From Chryseobacterium formosense (lineage in GTDB: Bacteria > Bacteroidota > Bacteroidia > Flavobacteriales > Weeksellaceae), in NCBI RefSeq assembly GCF_900116415.1, contig NZ_FPAP01000003.1, positions 1 to 64,000 on the forward strand: 64,000 nt of DNA. Direction: 5' to 3'. Below the pieces are notes generated by a model. The model was not told where the DNA came from. It worked only from the letters and a program-made list of their open reading frames with translations, and ran no database searches. Numbering within the stretch: the first letter of the stretch is position 1; each line of letters begins with the position of its first letter. A program made the position numbers and the translations under genes. Below, piece by piece: positions 28,439-36,974 of the stretch.

Positions 28439-28859
28439 TTAATAATTGTAGGTTAAAGATTGGTTCTTTTCATCCTTTTTTCTTTCTAAAGCTAAAAATC
28501 TAAAAACCTACCCATAATCAATATTTTAAATAATTATTTCAGAGCTCTAAAAAATCAAAGCTTTTGTACAGCAAGATGTGTCTTTGTATATACAAGCTTT
28601 TCAAGTTTTACATCCAAAGATTCTCTTGCCTTTTTTGAAAAAAGGAAAAAAAACTGCGGAACTTGTTTTTTTGTTTCCCTTGAAATCAGGTTTAAGATTC
28701 CAGATTAATCCAATTTATTCTTTTTTAATCTCCAAAGATTCCAGACTCATCCAGATTCTTCTTATTTAGCCCAGCTACGATTAAGACTATTGTTTTCAAT
28801 ATTTTGATGCTCCAACTTTGCAGAAGAAATTTTAATCAAAAAACAAAAATGAAATAACA
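28439..28859. other. Intergenic region before the mobile-element genes
   Basis: About 420 bases. A 63-codon plus-strand frame (28578-28769) has low-complexity Leu/Lys/Phe composition and is not supported. No RNA gene or strong hairpin is seen. It presumably carries the promoter of the 28860 gene. Confidence 0.35.
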
Positions 28860-29120
28860 ATGTTAGTAAATCTCATCACAAAAGAAGACCTTAAAGAATT
28901 TAAAACTGAGTTGCTGGAAGACATTAAGAATTTATTCAATATCAAAGTTTCTGAACAGAAATTATGGCTACGTTCATCAGAGGTTAAAGAACTTTTAAAA
29001 ATCTTTTCTGGAACATTGCAAAACCTTCGTATCAATGGAACTCTATCTTATACTCGTGTGGGTGGAACCTTATACTACAATTATAAAGACATCGAAAAAA
29101 TGCTAAATGGAAAAGGTTAA
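28860..29120 (+). CDS. Helix-turn-helix (excisionase/MerR-like) DNA-binding protein (86 aa)
   Basis: N-terminal coiled helix (LKEFKTELLEDIKNLFNI) followed by a Hth_17-type DNA-binding motif: WLRSSEVKELLKIFSGTLQNLR, then GTLSYTRVGGTLYYNYKDIEKML, the winged-helix wing typical of excisionase-like proteins. These small proteins are common next to integrases and mobilisation genes in Bacteroidota integrative elements. It overlaps the next gene by 14 bases. No integrase remains nearby. Confidence 0.8.
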   Translation: MLVNLITKEDLKEFKTELLEDIKNLFNIKVSEQKLWLRSSEVKELLKIFSGTLQNLRINGTLSYTRVGGTLYYNYKDIEKMLNGKG

Positions 29121-29478
29121 TTTATTAGTTCAGAAACAACCGAAAATGAATTATATAAAACATCTAACTGGTTTCTATGAAAAGGTGGCTCAGGACAATA
29201 CACTTAATCCAACACACATAAGTCTCTACTTAGCATTATTCCAATTCTGGAATTTCAACCGTTTCCAAAATCCGGTCAGTATTTCACGGGATGAAGTGAT
29301 GCGAATCAGTAAAATCCTATCAAAAGCCACCTACCATAAATGCCTGAAGAATCTACATTCTTCGGGCTATATTGATTACCAGCCATCTTATAATCCATTT
29401 GTAGGAAGTCAGGTTTTTATGTTTGATTTTGCTGGGGAGTTGAGGCCTGTTGGACAAAAGTCAAAAACGAGAAAGTGA
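29107..29478 (+). CDS. Mobile-element-associated winged-helix protein (123 aa)
   Basis: Contains NPTHISLYLALFQFWNFNRF followed by a predicted winged helix (ISRDEVMRISKILSKATYHK, then CLKNLHSSGYIDY). This pattern is familiar from a small conserved protein that accompanies excisionase-like genes in Bacteroidota mobilisable or conjugative elements. I infer a regulatory or replication-accessory role. The 14-base overlap with the upstream gene implies one transcript. Confidence 0.7.
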   Translation: MEKVNLLVQKQPKMNYIKHLTGFYEKVAQDNTLNPTHISLYLALFQFWNFNRFQNPVSISRDEVMRISKILSKATYHKCLKNLHSSGYIDYQPSYNPFVGSQVFMFDFAGELRPVGQKSKTRK

Positions 29479-29614
29479 ACTTATTTATAAGTTAATTTAG
29501 TGATTTACATAAGTGATACAGCTAAATATTATGAAATTACGACATTATCATCGGACAAATAAACATTTTTTTTTCTAATGATTGCACAAAAAATCTTATA
29601 ATGCAGCAGAATTG

Positions 29615-29896
29615 TTATTCTTTTATCTGTATATCTATTGCCGAACTTTCGCATCTAACTTCATATTTTTTTTCAGGTTTAGAATATACGTTAACTTGTT
29701 GATGAGTTGTAGCAAATGAATTTTCTTCTAAATAATGTTTATTGTTAAAAATCATTTTTTCAATATCATTTGAATGATGTATGATAACAGAGTCATTAGA
29801 ATCTGAATTAGAAATCTTTTCAATTTTCTTTAGTTTCCACAAATCATTTATTTTAATCAAAATAATTTTAACGCAAAAAATAAAAACAGAAACCAA
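29615..29896 (-). CDS. Hypothetical membrane-anchored protein (93 aa)
   Basis: An N-terminal hydrophobic segment (VSVFIFCVKIILI) followed by a polar Asn/Ser/Lys-rich tail with no motif. Composition of the tail is plausible for a real protein, but there is no family match I can name and the surrounding DNA looks like element debris. Low confidence. Confidence 0.3.
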   Translation of the reverse strand: MVSVFIFCVKIILIKINDLWKLKKIEKISNSDSNDSVIIHHSNDIEKMIFNNKHYLEENSFATTHQQVNVYSKPEKKYEVRCESSAIDIQIKE

Positions 29897-29923
29897 AGAT
29901 AATGAGCTTCTAAATCCACCAAA

Positions 29924-29972
29924 ATTCTGTCAAGGTCAAGCCCTGCGGTTTTCAGAAAAAGTTTGACAGAAT
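29924..29972. repeat. 10-bp perfect inverted repeat with 29-bp loop
   Basis: ATTCTGTCAA (29924-29933) and TTGACAGAAT (29963-29972) flank a GC-richer loop containing GGTCAAGCCCTGCGG. The loop base composition contrasts with the AT-rich surroundings. Possibly an oriT or recombination-site remnant of the element represented by 28860-29478. No terminator T tract follows directly. Confidence 0.4.
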
Positions 29973-29978
29973 GCCATG

Positions 29979-30261
29979 CTCATTTTCAAAAGGCTTTTTT
30001 TTTTCTTTTTTTAATTTTTTTCTTCGTTTTGTTTTAGAAATATTTCAATTAAGAAATTTTAGGGCAAAGAGAAGGGGCAAATTCTTGATTTGAACTCTAA
30101 AAACCTGTTCAAATTTTGGACTTTTTATTTCCAGATTTGAGCAGAAATTTTTAGTTTTACTAAGTAAAATTTAAATTAGGATTTTACCGCTTTTTTGCAG
30201 GTGACCTATTTAGGGCCTTTCAGAAGATGCTACAGCGAAACGCTTATCAATAATGGGATGA
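29979..30261. other. Non-coding AT-rich stretch of the element scar
   Basis: Contains poly-T/poly-A rich DNA and no credible frame. It links the inverted repeat at 29924 to the tRNA-like sequence at 30262, and I see nothing else in it. Confidence 0.35.
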
Positions 30262-30300
30262 AGGGAGGTTACAAAATCCCTCACTCTCCGCTGGTGGAGA
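30262..30300 (+). other. Candidate attachment-site remnant resembling a tRNA-Ser 3' end
   Basis: AGGGAGGTTACAAAATCCCT followed by CACTCTCCGCT resembles the T-arm plus acceptor 3' strand of a serine tRNA (CCCTC, then ACTCTCC, then discriminator G), but with a T loop that is two bases too long and no 5' half present. A second small hairpin (TCTCC, GCTGGT, GGAGA) overlaps. Integrases often use the 3' ends of tRNA genes, and mobile-element genes lie just upstream, so a decayed att site is a reasonable guess. Confidence 0.3.
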
Positions 30301-30314
30301 AACTAAAATAAGCT

Positions 30315-30352
30315 AAAACGCTGTAAACATCAATGTTTACAGCGTTTTTTTT
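30315..30352 (+). terminator. Strong Rho-independent terminator
   Basis: A 15-base perfect stem (AAAACGCTGTAAACA, loop TCAA, TGTTTACAGCGTTTT) followed by eight T residues on the plus strand. The opposing A tract also permits termination of the minus-strand GT32 gene, though that gene ends at 30386 on the other side. Confidence 0.8.
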
Positions 30353-30385
30353 GATATATATCAGGTATTGTAGCACTTAATTATT

Positions 30386-31159
30386 TTAAAATTCATCTAA
30401 ATATTCCTTTATTTTTTCTTGTGGTATTAAATTCAGAATCTGATTTGCATCAATAATTTTATGTTCATTAATAATGCTGTGAACAGCCCTTTCTGCATCA
30501 GGAGAATTGATAAGCCGTTCAAGCAGACCATAGATATTGACCATTTTTTTATGCTTATTTTCTTCATCTCCACCGAACCATGAACCGTTGAAGTGATGAC
30601 TTACATAGTTTTTAGGTAAATCCTGTGAAAAATATACAGAAGGATAAAGTGTTACATCATGTTTAAGCTTCTGAATGGTATCACTGTATCGATCAGCACC
30701 ATACTCTTTTTCGAGCATTTCAGAAAAAATATCGGTATTAATGCGCTCTTCAAAACCGTCTTGTTTATTGTAGTACGCAACAAAATCTTTTGAAAGCTGA
30801 TGATCAGGTTCTGCCATCCAGAATGCAGAATAAGGAACACCTTTTACTTCAAAACCACAAACTGCTTTTTCATCAAGAAATTCATCCAGCGGAAGCTTAA
30901 GCTCCATGTCTGTATCCATATAAATTCCGCCATGATCGAGCATTACTTTTGAACGTACATAATCCGAAACAAATGCCCATTTTTTCTGTTCGAATGCTTC
31001 TTTTACATAACTGTTGTCTTGTAAAGGTGCATTACCTTCATTCCATTCTACAATTTCATAATCAGGATGAATTTTTTTCCAGGATGCAATGCAATGTTCT
31101 GCCAATTCATGTTTCGGATGTCCTCCAAACCAGCAGTAATGTATTTTTTTAGGAATCAT
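30386..31159 (-). CDS. GT32-type glycosyltransferase (257 aa)
   Basis: Contains the Gly_transf_sug (OCH1/TcdA-like) fold: IPKKIHYCWFGGHPKHE at the N-terminus, then KWAFVSDYVRSKVMLDHGGI followed by YMDTDMEL, where the D-x-D motif binds the nucleotide-sugar metal. No signal peptide, so cytoplasmic or membrane-peripheral. The start at 31159 (MIPKKIHYCWF) is chosen over 31207 because family members begin at this motif. It probably adds a sugar to capsule, LPS or a glycan; acceptor unknown. It stands alone. Confidence 0.85.
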   Translation of the reverse strand: MIPKKIHYCWFGGHPKHELAEHCIASWKKIHPDYEIVEWNEGNAPLQDNSYVKEAFEQKKWAFVSDYVRSKVMLDHGGIYMDTDMELKLPLDEFLDEKAVCGFEVKGVPYSAFWMAEPDHQLSKDFVAYYNKQDGFEERINTDIFSEMLEKEYGADRYSDTIQKLKHDVTLYPSVYFSQDLPKNYVSHHFNGSWFGGDEENKHKKMVNIYGLLERLINSPDAERAVHSIINEHKIIDANQILNLIPQEKIKEYLDEF

Positions 31160-31415
31160 ATATTTGTTTTTTGGTGATAGTGAATGTAATATTGTCTCAT
31201 CATTCATTACAAATATTAAACCTTAATGATATTGAATCGAAAATTTTCACCATTAAACAATACTTTTCAAATTTAATTTTAACCAAAATAATGTTCCTTA
31301 AATATAATTTTTAATGTATTTAATTTTGTTTCAAGCATTTATTATTTAAATGGTATGGTTATTTCTTACAGAAAAGGGGATTGAAATTCCTGACGCATTA
31401 TTTTAGACTAAACCT

Positions 31416-32747
31416 ATGGAACAGCAAAATACCAACCCTTACCTGCCAAAGAAATACGTAGAAATTCTGACCCCGGACTGGGTAAAAAATGCTACGCTGT
31501 ATGAACTTAATGTACGACAGTTTTCTGAGGAAGGAAATTTTAAAGCGATTGAAAAGCAACTGCCAAGATTAAAAAAGTTGGGAATCGATATTATTTGGCT
31601 GATGCCAATTCATCCCATCGGTGAACTACACCGTAAAGGAACATTGGGAAGTTATTATTCTGTAAAAGATTATTATGGTATTAATCCAGAGTTTGGTGAT
31701 GAAGCAGACTTTAGAAATCTTGTCAATGCCATTCATGATAAAGGAATGTATGTCATTCTCGATTGGGTCGCCAATCATACAAGTTGGGACAATGATTTGG
31801 TTGAAAAGCATCCGGACTGGTATATGAAGTCAAGGAAAGGTACATTTCAATCTACAAGATGGAGGGATTATGACGATATTATTGAATTTGATTATAGAAA
31901 TCCGGATCTTAGGAAATATATGACAGATGCACTAAAATTTTGGGTTACAGAATATAATATCGATGGTTACCGATGTGATATTGCAAGCTTCGTTCCGCTT
32001 GATTTTTGGGAAAATACAAGGAAGGAACTTGATGCCATAAAGCCGATATTTATGCTCGCAGAAGCCGAAGACAAAGAGCTCCATCGAAATGCTTTCGATG
32101 CCACCTACAACTGGAATCTCTGGAATATTATGCATAAAATTGCCACGACTGAAACAAGTGTGAAATTGCTTACTGAAGCTTATATTGCGGAACATGTCTC
32201 AATATTTCCTAAAGACGGAATGAGGATGAACTTTATAGACAACCATGATAAAAATTCCTGGGAAGGTAATCAGTACAGTAATTTTGGTGATGCATTGGAA
32301 GCGGCCATTGTTTTTACAGTGCTGATGGACGGAATTCCGTTGATCTATAATGGTCAGGAAGCAGGACTTAACCGCTCTCTCGAATTTTTTGAGAAAGATC
32401 CGATCGAATGGAAAAGTCATAAAATTGCCACACTTTACTCTACTCTTTTTCATTTAAAATATCAGAACCAGGCACTTTGGAACGGAAATCACGGCGGAGA
32501 AATGGTAAGAATTATAAACGACCGTATGGATCAGGTCATCTCATTTGTTCGTGAGAAAAACGGCGATAAGGTTCTTGGTTTTATCAATTTAAGCAGAGAT
32601 GTATTAGTGGTACAGTTTGATACATCATTTGATACCGGTTTTTATACGAATCTTTTTACAGGAGAAAAACAGAAAGTTTCTGAAACATTTATCCTAACCA
32701 TGAATCCTTGGGATTATGTGGTGCTTTACAGCTCTTCAATTAATTAG
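31416..32747 (+). CDS. Alpha-amylase family glycoside hydrolase (GH13, 443 aa)
   Basis: A compact (beta/alpha)8 GH13 enzyme without signal peptide, so cytoplasmic. Conserved regions: DWVANHTSWDN (region I), GYRCDIASFVP with the nucleophile Asp (II), MLAEAED with the acid/base Glu (III), FIDNHDKNSW with the stabilising Asp (IV). It is short for an amylase and has a minimal C-terminal domain. Likely acts on maltodextrin or glycogen fragments, or transfers glucosyl units; substrate not determined. Single gene. Confidence 0.9.
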   Translation: MEQQNTNPYLPKKYVEILTPDWVKNATLYELNVRQFSEEGNFKAIEKQLPRLKKLGIDIIWLMPIHPIGELHRKGTLGSYYSVKDYYGINPEFGDEADFRNLVNAIHDKGMYVILDWVANHTSWDNDLVEKHPDWYMKSRKGTFQSTRWRDYDDIIEFDYRNPDLRKYMTDALKFWVTEYNIDGYRCDIASFVPLDFWENTRKELDAIKPIFMLAEAEDKELHRNAFDATYNWNLWNIMHKIATTETSVKLLTEAYIAEHVSIFPKDGMRMNFIDNHDKNSWEGNQYSNFGDALEAAIVFTVLMDGIPLIYNGQEAGLNRSLEFFEKDPIEWKSHKIATLYSTLFHLKYQNQALWNGNHGGEMVRIINDRMDQVISFVREKNGDKVLGFINLSRDVLVVQFDTSFDTGFYTNLFTGEKQKVSETFILTMNPWDYVVLYSSSIN

Positions 32748-32919
32748 AAAACAATTATATCTAAAAAAATACAGTCACTAAGTTCCAGAAACTTTATATT
32801 ATCTTACAATCACATTGAATACTTTCATCCAGCAAAGTTCTTCACGGTTTTAGCGTTAAAACTCAGGGCAGATAAAGTTGTTCTGCAACTAAATTTTTAA
32901 AAGAATATCTTTCGTCATT

Positions 32920-33588
32920 CTATTCATCTGATTTTCTTGCATAAAGAAATTCACCAATGATAAGAAATTGAATTCCTATAATAAATCCGCCCAATATATC
33001 TGTAAACCAATGGGCACCAAGATAAATTCTCGATGCAGCCGACAGAAATAGTATCATAATTAAAAATACAATAAACGTTCGTTTTATTGGTATTGAAATT
33101 CTTTGTGCATGAAAACAAATAATCGATAAAAATCCAAAAAATACGGTATAGAATAAAACATGCCCACTTGGAAAACTCTGATAATTCGTTTTTTCAAAAA
33201 TCTTTACTAAATCTGCCGTAGGTCTTGGGCGATCGATCATCATTTTTAAAATCCATGAAATAATTCCTGTAAGCATGGTCGAAAGCATCAGAAATGCTTC
33301 ATGTTTCTTTTTGAACAAATAAAATATAAGTGAAGTGATAACAATTGCCGAAAAAGCGAAAGGTACGTTTCCAAAATAGCTCAATCCTCGCATTAAACCG
33401 TTAAATGATAAATATCTTTCAGACTGTAATTTGTCAGAAATGTAGCGATCCCAATATAAATCGGAATCGCTGATCACATAATAAGTAAGTATTGTAAATA
33501 GTAATGTTAAAATGAAAAGAATCACTGTTCTGAATACTCCAAAACTATTGTATTTGACTTCTCTTTCTGCCATATATTTTTCACTCAT
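32920..33588 (-). CDS. PAP2-family membrane phosphatase (222 aa)
   Basis: Multi-pass membrane protein with the full phosphatidic-acid-phosphatase signature: KMMIDRPRP (KxxxxxxRP), FPSGH (PSGH) and SRIYLGAHWFTDILGG (SRxxxxxHxxxD). It would remove phosphate from a lipid (undecaprenyl diphosphate, phosphatidate or a phosphoglycerolipid) on the outer face of the inner membrane. The start codon overlaps the stop of the CinA gene by 4 bases, so the two are co-translated. Confidence 0.9.
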   Translation of the reverse strand: MSEKYMAEREVKYNSFGVFRTVILFILTLLFTILTYYVISDSDLYWDRYISDKLQSERYLSFNGLMRGLSYFGNVPFAFSAIVITSLIFYLFKKKHEAFLMLSTMLTGIISWILKMMIDRPRPTADLVKIFEKTNYQSFPSGHVLFYTVFFGFLSIICFHAQRISIPIKRTFIVFLIMILFLSAASRIYLGAHWFTDILGGFIIGIQFLIIGEFLYARKSDE

Positions 33589-34190
33589 GAAGACATTCTT
33601 TCGTTCTCAATTTCAGTCATTTTATCAAGCTCTAGTTTAAAGCAACCAAGAATAAACTCGCTGTAATACATTTGGGCTTTCAAAGGCATTGTTCTCGAAT
33701 GCAGATCCAGTCGTTCTGTTAAGAGTATTTTACCTGCATAGGAAATAGAAAAATAGGCAAATAATTTTTGATCGGATTCTTTTACAGGACTTGAATAACC
33801 GGTAACTGCAATAGACCAGTCTGTTTGATACAATTCAGCAACGTTCAGAGCCATTTGTTTTGCAATATTATGTGATATGCCATTTTCTCGAATGACTTCT
33901 TCCCTATCAATATTCAATAAATTAATTTTTTCATCGTAAGAATAAACAGTAAGCCCACCTTTGAAAAACTCTGAAGCATCTTTCATCTGCGAAAAAGAAA
34001 ACTGTAAAAAACCTGCTGTAACACTTTCTGCGATAGAAACGGTCTGATGGAGAGCCTGCAGATGCTTCCCTATATAATTAAGAAGATTCTGAAGCTCAGC
34101 GATGAAATGTATAAAAGATTTCGCATGAAGCTGCTCTATGGTAAGGTCTATTTTTGAATGTTTTAATATCATACTGCGATGTTTGCACAT
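33585..34190 (-). CDS. CinA C-terminal-domain protein (nicotinamide-nucleotide amidase type)
   Basis: About 200 residues holding only the CinA C-terminal domain: SIAESVTAGFLQFSF, FFKGGLTVYSYDEKINLL, ISHNIAKQMALNVAELY, and WSIAVTGYSSP. The domain deamidates nicotinamide mononucleotide in PncC, but sequence alone does not prove that here. The N-terminal COG1058 domain is absent, which is common for stand-alone PncC-type proteins. It overlaps the PAP2 start. Confidence 0.8.
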   Translation of the reverse strand: MCKHRSMILKHSKIDLTIEQLHAKSFIHFIAELQNLLNYIGKHLQALHQTVSIAESVTAGFLQFSFSQMKDASEFFKGGLTVYSYDEKINLLNIDREEVIRENGISHNIAKQMALNVAELYQTDWSIAVTGYSSPVKESDQKLFAYFSISYAGKILLTERLDLHSRTMPLKAQMYYSEFILGCFKLELDKMTEIENERMSS

Positions 34191-34359
34191 TATTTTACGC
34201 TACACGAAGGGAATCTAATTGAAATCTTCTGCATCGTCAATATTCAGCCAATCTAAAATCACGCCATGAATCGATCAAATGTGGTATCTAAAAGTAATTC
34301 TCTATGTAAGCTTGGAATATTTATTGTTATGATCGTAAATACACCTAATCGCTTTAATT

Positions 34360-34614
34360 ATGAAAATAAATTTCACAACCATTAATAAGAAAGACTGTAC
34401 CACAGACCTTCAAAAAAAATTATGGAATGGTGCAGAAGAATTTGCAAAAACCAATGTGATGAAAAAGCTGGAATCTGCCGCAAAATATCTGGGTGATCTG
34501 CAGATCAGTATCATTATCGATATGGGAAAAGGAATTCCGTCTGTCATACAAAATGATCTTACCGAGGAGCAGTTTATCACGGCACAAAGAGCATTACGCA
34601 AAACTTTAGATTAA
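34360..34614 (+). CDS. Hypothetical protein (84 aa)
   Basis: Soluble, helical and charged (MKINFTTINKKDCTTDLQKK, NLTEEQ-like C-terminus). It has one Cys and no signal or membrane segment. Family not recognised. Convergent with the nuclease gene, with 7 bases between the two stops. Confidence 0.6.
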   Translation: MKINFTTINKKDCTTDLQKKLWNGAEEFAKTNVMKKLESAAKYLGDLQISIIIDMGKGIPSVIQNDLTEEQFITAQRALRKTLD

Positions 34615-34621
34615 AATCTAA

Positions 34622-35158
34622 TTATAGAAGATAAAGAGACTGGCTTTTGCTGAGTCTCTTTTTTTCTGCATTTAACCTTTGAATTTTTCGGTATTCCCAT
34701 GGTGAAACTGCTCTTTTATCCTGCCATAAACCTCTCTTTTTCGACCTTGCTTCCATTTCCAGAGTTGCAAGATATTTGTTTTTTGAATAAGAAAAATACC
34801 ACCATCCTAATCCGTTTTTAATCAGTTCTTCTGAAAGATATTTGCCGTTATTGTAATAAATTTTAGCAATATCACGTCCGTAACGATCTTTATCGGTTTT
34901 AAAAAAGATAATTTGCTTCCCGAAAATCTGATCTGAAGTAAATTGTCTGGCATTTTTGGCAAAAGCCTGACCTTTTTCAGGACAATCAACTTCAGCTAAT
35001 CTTAATTTTAGCTTGCTTTTGTCGGATAATAAAACGGTAATGGTGTCACCATCAGATACGCCAATTACTTTTGCTTTAGTTTGTGAAAATGAGATTATTG
35101 ATATCAGGAAAAGTAATAATGAAAAAATAAGTTTGTTCACCGGAAGTATTTGCTGCAA
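34622..35158 (-). CDS. Secreted staphylococcal-nuclease-like endonuclease
   Basis: A signal peptide (KLIFSLLLFLISIISFSQ) precedes an SNase-fold domain: VIGVSDGDTITVLL, KLRLAEVDCPE (catalytic Arg and Glu), and DRYGRDIAKIYY (second catalytic Arg). This is the thermonuclease family that cleaves DNA and RNA with calcium. It would act in the periplasm or outside the cell. The C-terminal 25 residues are basic. The 3' end overlaps a plus-strand terminator. Confidence 0.9.
   Translation of the reverse strand: MQQILPVNKLIFSLLLFLISIISFSQTKAKVIGVSDGDTITVLLSDKSKLKLRLAEVDCPEKGQAFAKNARQFTSDQIFGKQIIFFKTDKDRYGRDIAKIYYNNGKYLSEELIKNGLGWWYFSYSKNKYLATLEMEARSKKRGLWQDKRAVSPWEYRKIQRLNAEKKRLSKSQSLYLL
34633..34666 (+). 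terminator. Terminator inside the 3' end of the convergent nuclease gene
   Basis: AAAGAGACT (34633-34641) pairs with AGTCTCTTT (34653-34661), followed by a T run to 34665. It serves the 84-aa plus-strand gene, but its DNA is also the last codons of the minus-strand nuclease. Confidence 0.7.
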
Positions 35159-35349
35159 AAATATTAATTATTGCTAAGAATTTAAGCGGAAAATGAACTT
35201 TATTGTTTGAATTTTAAATTCTATTATTTTGAGATTTTCATTAATCGTATTATGATAATATCCTGAAAGAGAGATTACAATATCATAAAAAGTTTAAAAA
35301 AATGCAAAATTATAATTTAAAAATTCTTAACATTGCATTATAAAACAAA

Positions 35350-35556
35350 ATGATGAAAAAAAACAGCAACACCTCACCGGAGCTAATCGCTTTAACGGGA
35401 AAAACAAAAAAAGAAATCATATCCATATTGGGAAACAAATATTCTGAAAATCCTGAAGGATCCATGATCTACGCGACAAGAATTTTTTTTACAACAAAAA
35501 AAATGTTCATAATTTTTAATGACCACGACATCGTTGAGATTGTATATACAGAATAA
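35350..35556 (+). CDS. Hypothetical protein (68 aa)
   Basis: Small protein MMKKNSNTSPELIALTGKTK with a core reading KKEIISILGNKYSENPEG and a beta-rich C-terminal tail (FFTTKKMFIIFNDHDIVEIV). An alternative ATG lies one codon later (35353). Family not recognised; the real-gene call rests on composition and a terminator downstream. Confidence 0.55.
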   Translation: MMKKNSNTSPELIALTGKTKKEIISILGNKYSENPEGSMIYATRIFFTTKKMFIIFNDHDIVEIVYTE

Positions 35557-35624
35557 GCTTCTGAATCATAGCCAAGTTTTTATACTTTGAAAAATATCAC
35601 AGTTAAAGATATATTTTGAATATA

Positions 35625-35658
35625 AAAAAAGACAACCAAATGACCGGTTGTCTTTTTT
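35625..35658. terminator. Bidirectional terminator
   Basis: A 13-base perfect stem (AAAAAAGACAACC, loop AAATGACC, GGTTGTCTTTTTT) located between the 68-aa plus-strand gene and the 54-aa minus-strand gene. A/T tracts on both sides make it usable from either strand. Confidence 0.8.
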
Positions 35659-35662
35659 GTAA

Positions 35663-35827
35663 TTAAAACATCTCTCGAACATTTAAATTACCTGTTGCTC
35701 CCTGAGGCAGAAAAACCACTTTTCGTTTGATGCTTTTGGCCTTTTCCAATGCTTTTAGAGCTTTTTGTCTTTCTATTTCTCTTGTCTGATGAGAAGTAAT
35801 GTTTTCAGATTCAGTAGATAGTTTCAT
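35663..35827 (-). CDS. Small conserved-looking protein (54 aa)
   Basis: The frame MKLSTESENITSHQTREIER continues as a Lys/Ala-rich helix (QKALKALEKAKSIKRKVVFL) and ends with PQGATGNLNVREMF before TAA. Its stop lies 5 bases from the bidirectional terminator, which supports it as a transcribed gene. No signal or membrane segment; function unknown. Confidence 0.6.
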   Translation of the reverse strand: MKLSTESENITSHQTREIERQKALKALEKAKSIKRKVVFLPQGATGNLNVREMF

Positions 35828-36123
35828 AATATGTTTGGTATTTGGTTTACGCTTAAGTGTTAAACTAATTTTGTACCAAATTATATGTGAAGGGCGTTGT
35901 GTGGTATTAAAATATTTTCAATAAGAAAAAGAGACCAATTTTAGACTCTTTAGTGCTATTATTATTTTAATAAAAACTTATAATATAATGTTTACCTCGG
36001 TGTATGTTCTTGTAATGGTTGAATTACCGTTTTTGAAGCGCCTGAACAGAATTTAAATTCAGCCACGCGCTACCATTATATTCGGGAATTCATTATCGAT
36101 TTTCAGAAATTACCAGATAAAAT

Positions 36124-36849
36124 TTATTTAATCAGTTTGTTATAATTCTTGCGATAAACTTTAGCATCAAACTTATAAAACCTTGCCGCACGGTGCGAAA
36201 CATTTTTCTCCATTTCATCCAAAGGAATGATGTAAGAAAACGATGCTATTTTTTTATGGAAATTTTTGATATCAATCTTTTTCTCACTCAGTGCATTGTA
36301 TAGCTGATACAATTGTCTGATGGTAAACTTTTTAGGAAGAAGCTCAAAAATAATCGAAAAATCGGTTTCAATCCATTTTCTGATCTCTTCTAAAGATTCA
36401 GTAATAATTTTATTATGATCAAAAGGCAGTGTAGGAACTTTATCGATCGTACACCAATCCACGGTATCATATTTTGCACTGTTGATCTTATGATCGATTT
36501 TACAAATTGAAAGGTAAGCCACCGTAATAATTCTTTCGATCTGCTGTTTATACTCCATTCCCATCCATTTTATATCATCTTCATTGCTTGCTCTTTTGGG
36601 ATCTGCATAACATTTAAACTGCTTCAGCACCATTTTTTTGATTCCGGTAAGCTCGGTTAAAACTCTTTGAGCCGCATCATCAACATCTTCATTACTCAAA
36701 ATCAAACTTCCGGGTAATCTTTTTGATCTTTCTACAGGCATTTCATCAAGATATTTCTGAACCAGTAAGATATTCAGTCGATTTTCATGATCAAAACCAA
36801 AAACCACACAGTCTACGGAAACATAAGTCTGAATAAAATTAGAATTCAT
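36124..36849 (-). CDS. Nudix-domain transcriptional regulator (NrtR/AraR-like)
   Basis: N-terminal Nudix fold (VSVDCVVFGFDHENRLNILL) followed by a C-terminal winged helix (FTIRQLYQLYNALSEKKIDI, then KNFHKKIAS, RAARFYKFD), the NrtR/AraR layout. The Nudix box is degenerate: PGSLILSNEDVDDAAQRVLT then ELTGI lacks the G-G pair and the R-E and E-E glutamates needed for hydrolysis. The domain therefore probably only senses a ligand such as a nucleotide sugar or ADP-ribose. The start at 36849 (MNSNFIQTYVSV) is preferred over 36870. Divergent from the SMR gene, so it may control it. Confidence 0.8.
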   Translation of the reverse strand: MNSNFIQTYVSVDCVVFGFDHENRLNILLVQKYLDEMPVERSKRLPGSLILSNEDVDDAAQRVLTELTGIKKMVLKQFKCYADPKRASNEDDIKWMGMEYKQQIERIITVAYLSICKIDHKINSAKYDTVDWCTIDKVPTLPFDHNKIITESLEEIRKWIETDFSIIFELLPKKFTIRQLYQLYNALSEKKIDIKNFHKKIASFSYIIPLDEMEKNVSHRAARFYKFDAKVYRKNYNKLIK

Positions 36850-36974
36850 GGAGTTTGTTATTAAGTACAAAGATAGTAACCAAAAAATAGGACTGAGAAA
36901 AAATGGTTGAATTTTTAGAGAATTTAAATTTTATCAGAACCTGTTTTTTCAAAGAAATCCATAAATTTATTGAC

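Noticed and set aside
28578..28769. 63-codon plus-strand frame
   Set aside because: Rich in Leu, Lys and Phe with no domain pattern, in AT-rich scar DNA; treated as chance.
30262..30300. Complete tRNA gene
   Set aside because: Only a T-arm/acceptor-like 3' portion exists; no 5' acceptor strand, D-arm or anticodon arm is found in the upstream 80 bases.
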